Source: Lineus longissimus (Eukaryota > Nemertea > Pilidiophora > Heteronemertea > Lineidae). Taken from it: a DNA stretch of 64,000 nucleotides. The stretch's first letter is position 1. Each line of letters begins with the position of its first letter. Location of the stretch: positions 23,068,599 to 23,132,598 of the forward strand of contig NC_088309.1 of NCBI RefSeq assembly GCF_910592395.1. Direction: 5' to 3'. Shown in pieces: positions 60,759 to 64,000 of the stretch. Made by a program: the position numbers and the translations under genes. Under the pieces are notes generated by a model that saw nothing but the letters and a program-made list of their open reading frames with translations, had not been told where the DNA came from and ran no database searches.

Positions 60759-60780
60759 TATATGTACATATGTACATATA
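60759..60780. repeat. 22-bp perfect palindrome
   Basis: TATATGTACAT followed by its mirror complement ATGTACATATA, centred on CATATG. TACATGTA-type strings recur throughout the window (for example 14577-14591), so part of this reflects a genome-wide word bias. Confidence 0.75.
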
Positions 60781-60814
60781 AACTTATATCCTTCATTATG
60801 CATTGAATAAATAG

Positions 60815-60945
60815 ACCAGGGGCGAGACTTTGGGGCGCAAATGTGTGTCGAACCCCTGATCCCAGGACCCTAGACCTACCCCGACCCACCCATAGCACCG
60901 AGCGTACCACTGTCGCACGCAATCTCCTGCTCAGGTGATCGAATC
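60815..60945 (-). mobile_element. Possible tRNA-related SINE
   Basis: Minus-strand reading gives GTGCGACAGTGGTACGCTCGG, like a tRNA D-arm with a degenerate A-box. About 50 nt later comes CAGGGGTTCGACAC, a B-box-like T-arm whose 3' stem half does not pair. The arrangement suggests an old tRNA-derived repeat; it is not a usable tRNA. Confidence 0.35.
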
Positions 60946-63900
60946 CGACACGATTCGTTAGACCCGCCGTGCAGATTTCGTCCTGAGATTATCAGGGATG
61001 ATCCGTTTGGCCACTAGTATTTTTTTCTTTGCTGATTTCGGGCATGACAAGTAGGTAACGTGAACGTACAAGTTCAGTATTGAGCTTTTGAAATCGGCCA
61101 ACACTTAAACGCACCCCCTCCCCTTATTTTCTGTGTGTGATGAAGGCTCTACTGTCATCATCATATGAGCTTTGGCTGGCACAACAAAAGGAACAAATTA
61201 TTTTATGATATTCTTCTAAGGCGACGAGATATCGAGTGATATAAAAACAATAAAACGATTTATCGATCCATTTAAAAATATGTTTTATGGACTGGGGGGC
61301 ACGCTGGCCCGGTCAGAAAATAAAGGTGTGGCCTAACTGCAGCAGCCTAATTCCGTTCCACTCGTGATAATTAATTTTCCGTGCTACCTTAAGGACGGTC
61401 CATTACATAAGAACAATTGACAGGACATGCGAATCAACACTTGATATCATATATCTTGTTCTATCAATACGCAACGCAGTCACCAGGTCTACGAAACCAA
61501 AGCTGTCTCTCAGCACGCGAAGTTTCATTTTTATTATTTCATTGGTGCGGTTTTATGAGTAACCTAATTAATTCTCTTGCTGTAACTATAATCGCATCAG
61601 CTTCCGGCGAAGTGGAAGTCGTGTATTTGTAGCTGCGGTCTCGCAAACCGCAGCTATCACGCAGAGGCAGTCAGGCGTGGTCGCGGTCGGCTTGAGGGCC
61701 GTGCTGATTTAAACCTCAAATTATTGAAAGAATATAAAAAATGAAGAAAACAAGTTTGAGCGATTGACCACATTCAGAAATGATATTTCTGAAATGTCGT
61801 TAAATCAAAAGTTAATCTATGGGTTAAGAATTCATGTTGCTTTAGTAAATATGCACGTGTATTGTCATTCGTCACTGGATAATTTTGATTTTGTTGATTC
61901 CAAACCAAATGGCAAGATTTTACGAACGAAAATTTGACTAGTATGGTCGTGGTCAACATACCGAAATTCCAATTTCATTACATACATTACTTCGGAAATT
62001 AAGTGCATGACTTATCCAATTTAACAATGGTAATTAGTATTAAGCCTAATCATCACCAATTTCATTCAATTTTTTATACATCCTGTCCAAAATGGTCATT
62101 TGTGGCCAATTCGCTTTCCAATTTTGCCATAAAAGATTCGAGATTTGAAACCTTCAGTATTACAGTTCAGTGAAACTCATTTAAATCCGAAACCTTTGTT
62201 TCGGGCACAGGATGTCGTTAATTGGGGATCCACGCGCCACCAATTTAACACAATTTAAAACAGAAGAAAGACAATGGAATTGCGAAATAATTTGTTGATT
62301 AGATAGATAAAAACAATTGCTATTCCAGACAAGATACAAAAGGCCGCATCGTTTCCGAGGATGCATCCAAATTAGTCTAATCATCAATCTCCCAAATAGA
62401 CAAATACCTCCCTAAATCGTCCAAAAGTCACACTGTGTCATATTATTTGGATGCTTTAGATCAAGAATGTCCAGACGATTACAATTTACGTGTTGTTAAT
62501 CAAATTAAGTCAAATGGTCTAAATAGCTTTTTGACCATCACTGTCATAATTTATCATCATTGAAATACCATGTAACAAACAAAAATGAGAGATGACTGGT
62601 AGATCCTAATTTTGGCAAAGCGTCTGTAGGGCCAGTACCCACCGACCCAGCCTTGATGGGGTGAAACTACTAGGCAACTGTAGTTATGCACATCGGAAGT
62701 GGCGTCAACCATCATCGTCGAAAATATGTTTCGAAGTGGGTCTATATCCCCCCCCGCCCCCCACTGATCTTATATAATGATCCCTGTACTGTGACAGTGA
62801 CCCCTAGAGCATCAGGCCACGACAACATCGAACTTTGGCTAATTAAACAGTGCCATCTTGACATCATCAAGTGTTTATACTTCAAAGAAAGTAAATAATG
62901 ACTAACAAGATATAGAATATAAAAAAGTGAACGAGCTGATGAACTGGTTATCAACTTTGTTCATATATGCCACGTCATTATATTCGTACAGACATGAACA
63001 CAACAATACGTTTTCAACGAAGAGTATTTTGTTTCTGTATCCATTCAGACCTACTTTTACTTACTTACGGCTCTTCATCCCTAGTCAGGACATAGAGCCA
63101 GAATGCAATGTTTCCATCTTTTTTTTGTCTTTCGCTGTCTTAGCTGTACCAGTTATCTTTCGTGATTTTTTTGTGGAGACTCTACTCATTCAAAGGTATT
63201 TTTATCATCTTGAGGTGTGTACGAGTATCAGGTCATGGCAGAATCAGTTATATTTCATTCCATTTTTTTGTTTGCCTCCCGCACGCAACAAAATGGTCTT
63301 GCGCCACGGCAGCCAGTACCGCCTCAGAACTAGTAATGAAATGATAAAAGAATTATAAAAAGAAAATATAATTGGAAATATTAGCTTGGGGAGCTTAAAT
63401 CCAGATAGGTGCGCACCGTGTTTGTTTCCGTTAGTGTCCCCTGTTGTTGATTCAGGATTGCCTGAAGATGTACCATTGTCGTTAAAAACATATTTCGGGT
63501 TTAATCGGTTGTTAAGAGAATGCTGTTTTATCAGTTGACACAAGATTTTGGATTTTATGGGTTACGTACCGGGAAATTTGCTACATGTGGAGAATGCTTC
63601 AGTGTTACAGCCCCAAGGTTTGTAGGTGATGCGATTCATCCTTTGCAGAGTGATTCCCTGATGTTACATTTCTCCGGGCGGGTCCTGTATCGCAGTCGCC
63701 ACTCGTTGGAGACGCGAGAGAGGCGGCACTTATCAACAAATAACACGATGCAACACATGAGGCCGTAGAAATGGTAGAAAACTGTTGATGATTTTAAAGA
63801 TTATTTCAAGAATGCCGTCATTTTCGTTTAAGGTCAAAACACTTTGTTAGAGGTAAACGATGTAGAAGCTTTTCCATGCGTTTTAAAACTATGAAAAGGT

Positions 63901-64000
63901 GTATATCTGTACTGGGTTCTGCACAACCAAGAAGCACTTAACCAATGCAGTAATGCTGGGACCTCTTCCGATCATGGTAAATGCAACCCCCAACACAGAT
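60946..64000. other. AT-rich terminal flank, nothing recognised
   Basis: No gene or RNA recognised. A C-rich run at 62751-62763 is the only low-complexity feature of note. Confidence 0.5.

Larger units (their letters stand above)
58999..60814. other. Downstream flank with an unassigned 129-codon open frame
   Basis: Open frame 59356-59745 (+) is followed closely by AATAAA in GGAAAATAAAATATAC, but no domain, signal peptide or coding bias is evident. Otherwise only the DR1-like site. Confidence 0.45.

Overview
This is animal genomic DNA, probably from a marine invertebrate. It holds one clearly recognisable protein-coding gene: a nuclear receptor of the NR2F family (COUP-TF / seven-up), on the + strand in three coding exons (31317-31863, 33478-34008, 53513-53787). 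Spliced, the exons encode about 450 residues, with the DNA-binding domain, hinge, ligand-binding domain and AF-2 helix all intact. Protein sequence and exon boundaries match the vertebrate COUP-TF layout, but the N-terminal region is unlike vertebrate paralogues. The phylum cannot be fixed from the sequence; lophotrochozoan, ambulacrarian and cephalochordate are all possible.

Layout. 1-4.65 kb: non-coding flank with a tRNA-like SINE remnant and a 51-bp tandem duplication. 4.65-9.2 kb: a satellite-like array of about 15 units of 214-260 bp, into which a 227-bp hAT-like MITE inserted and was then copied with the array (four MITE copies, one higher-order block of about 0.95 kb present twice). 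9.2-30.7 kb: long non-coding flank with a degenerate 200-bp repeat, an uncharacterised minus-strand ORF with coding-like codons (16.7-17.15 kb) and a 43-bp degenerate tandem array (27.56-28.1 kb). 30.7-31.3 kb: putative promoter and 5' leader, with CCAAT boxes, an exact CArG box, a TATA-like element and a six-codon upstream ORF. 31.3-55.4 kb: the NR2F gene, with a 1.6-kb intron 1, a 19.5-kb intron 2 rich in palindromes but without visible exons, and a 3' UTR of about 0.75-1.6 kb. 55.4-64 kb: downstream flank with a Tc1/mariner-type MITE and another tRNA-like repeat candidate.

How it works together. The gene sits alone in a wide non-coding neighbourhood, as COUP-TF genes often do. By inference, the long second intron and flanks carry its developmental control elements. 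Two details could change the protein: a NAGNAG acceptor at exon 2, which would include or drop one alanine just after the DNA-binding domain, and an open frame into intron 1, which would give a DNA-binding-domain-only product if the intron were retained. Nothing in the window looks like a complete autonomous transposon, virus, rRNA gene or CRISPR array.
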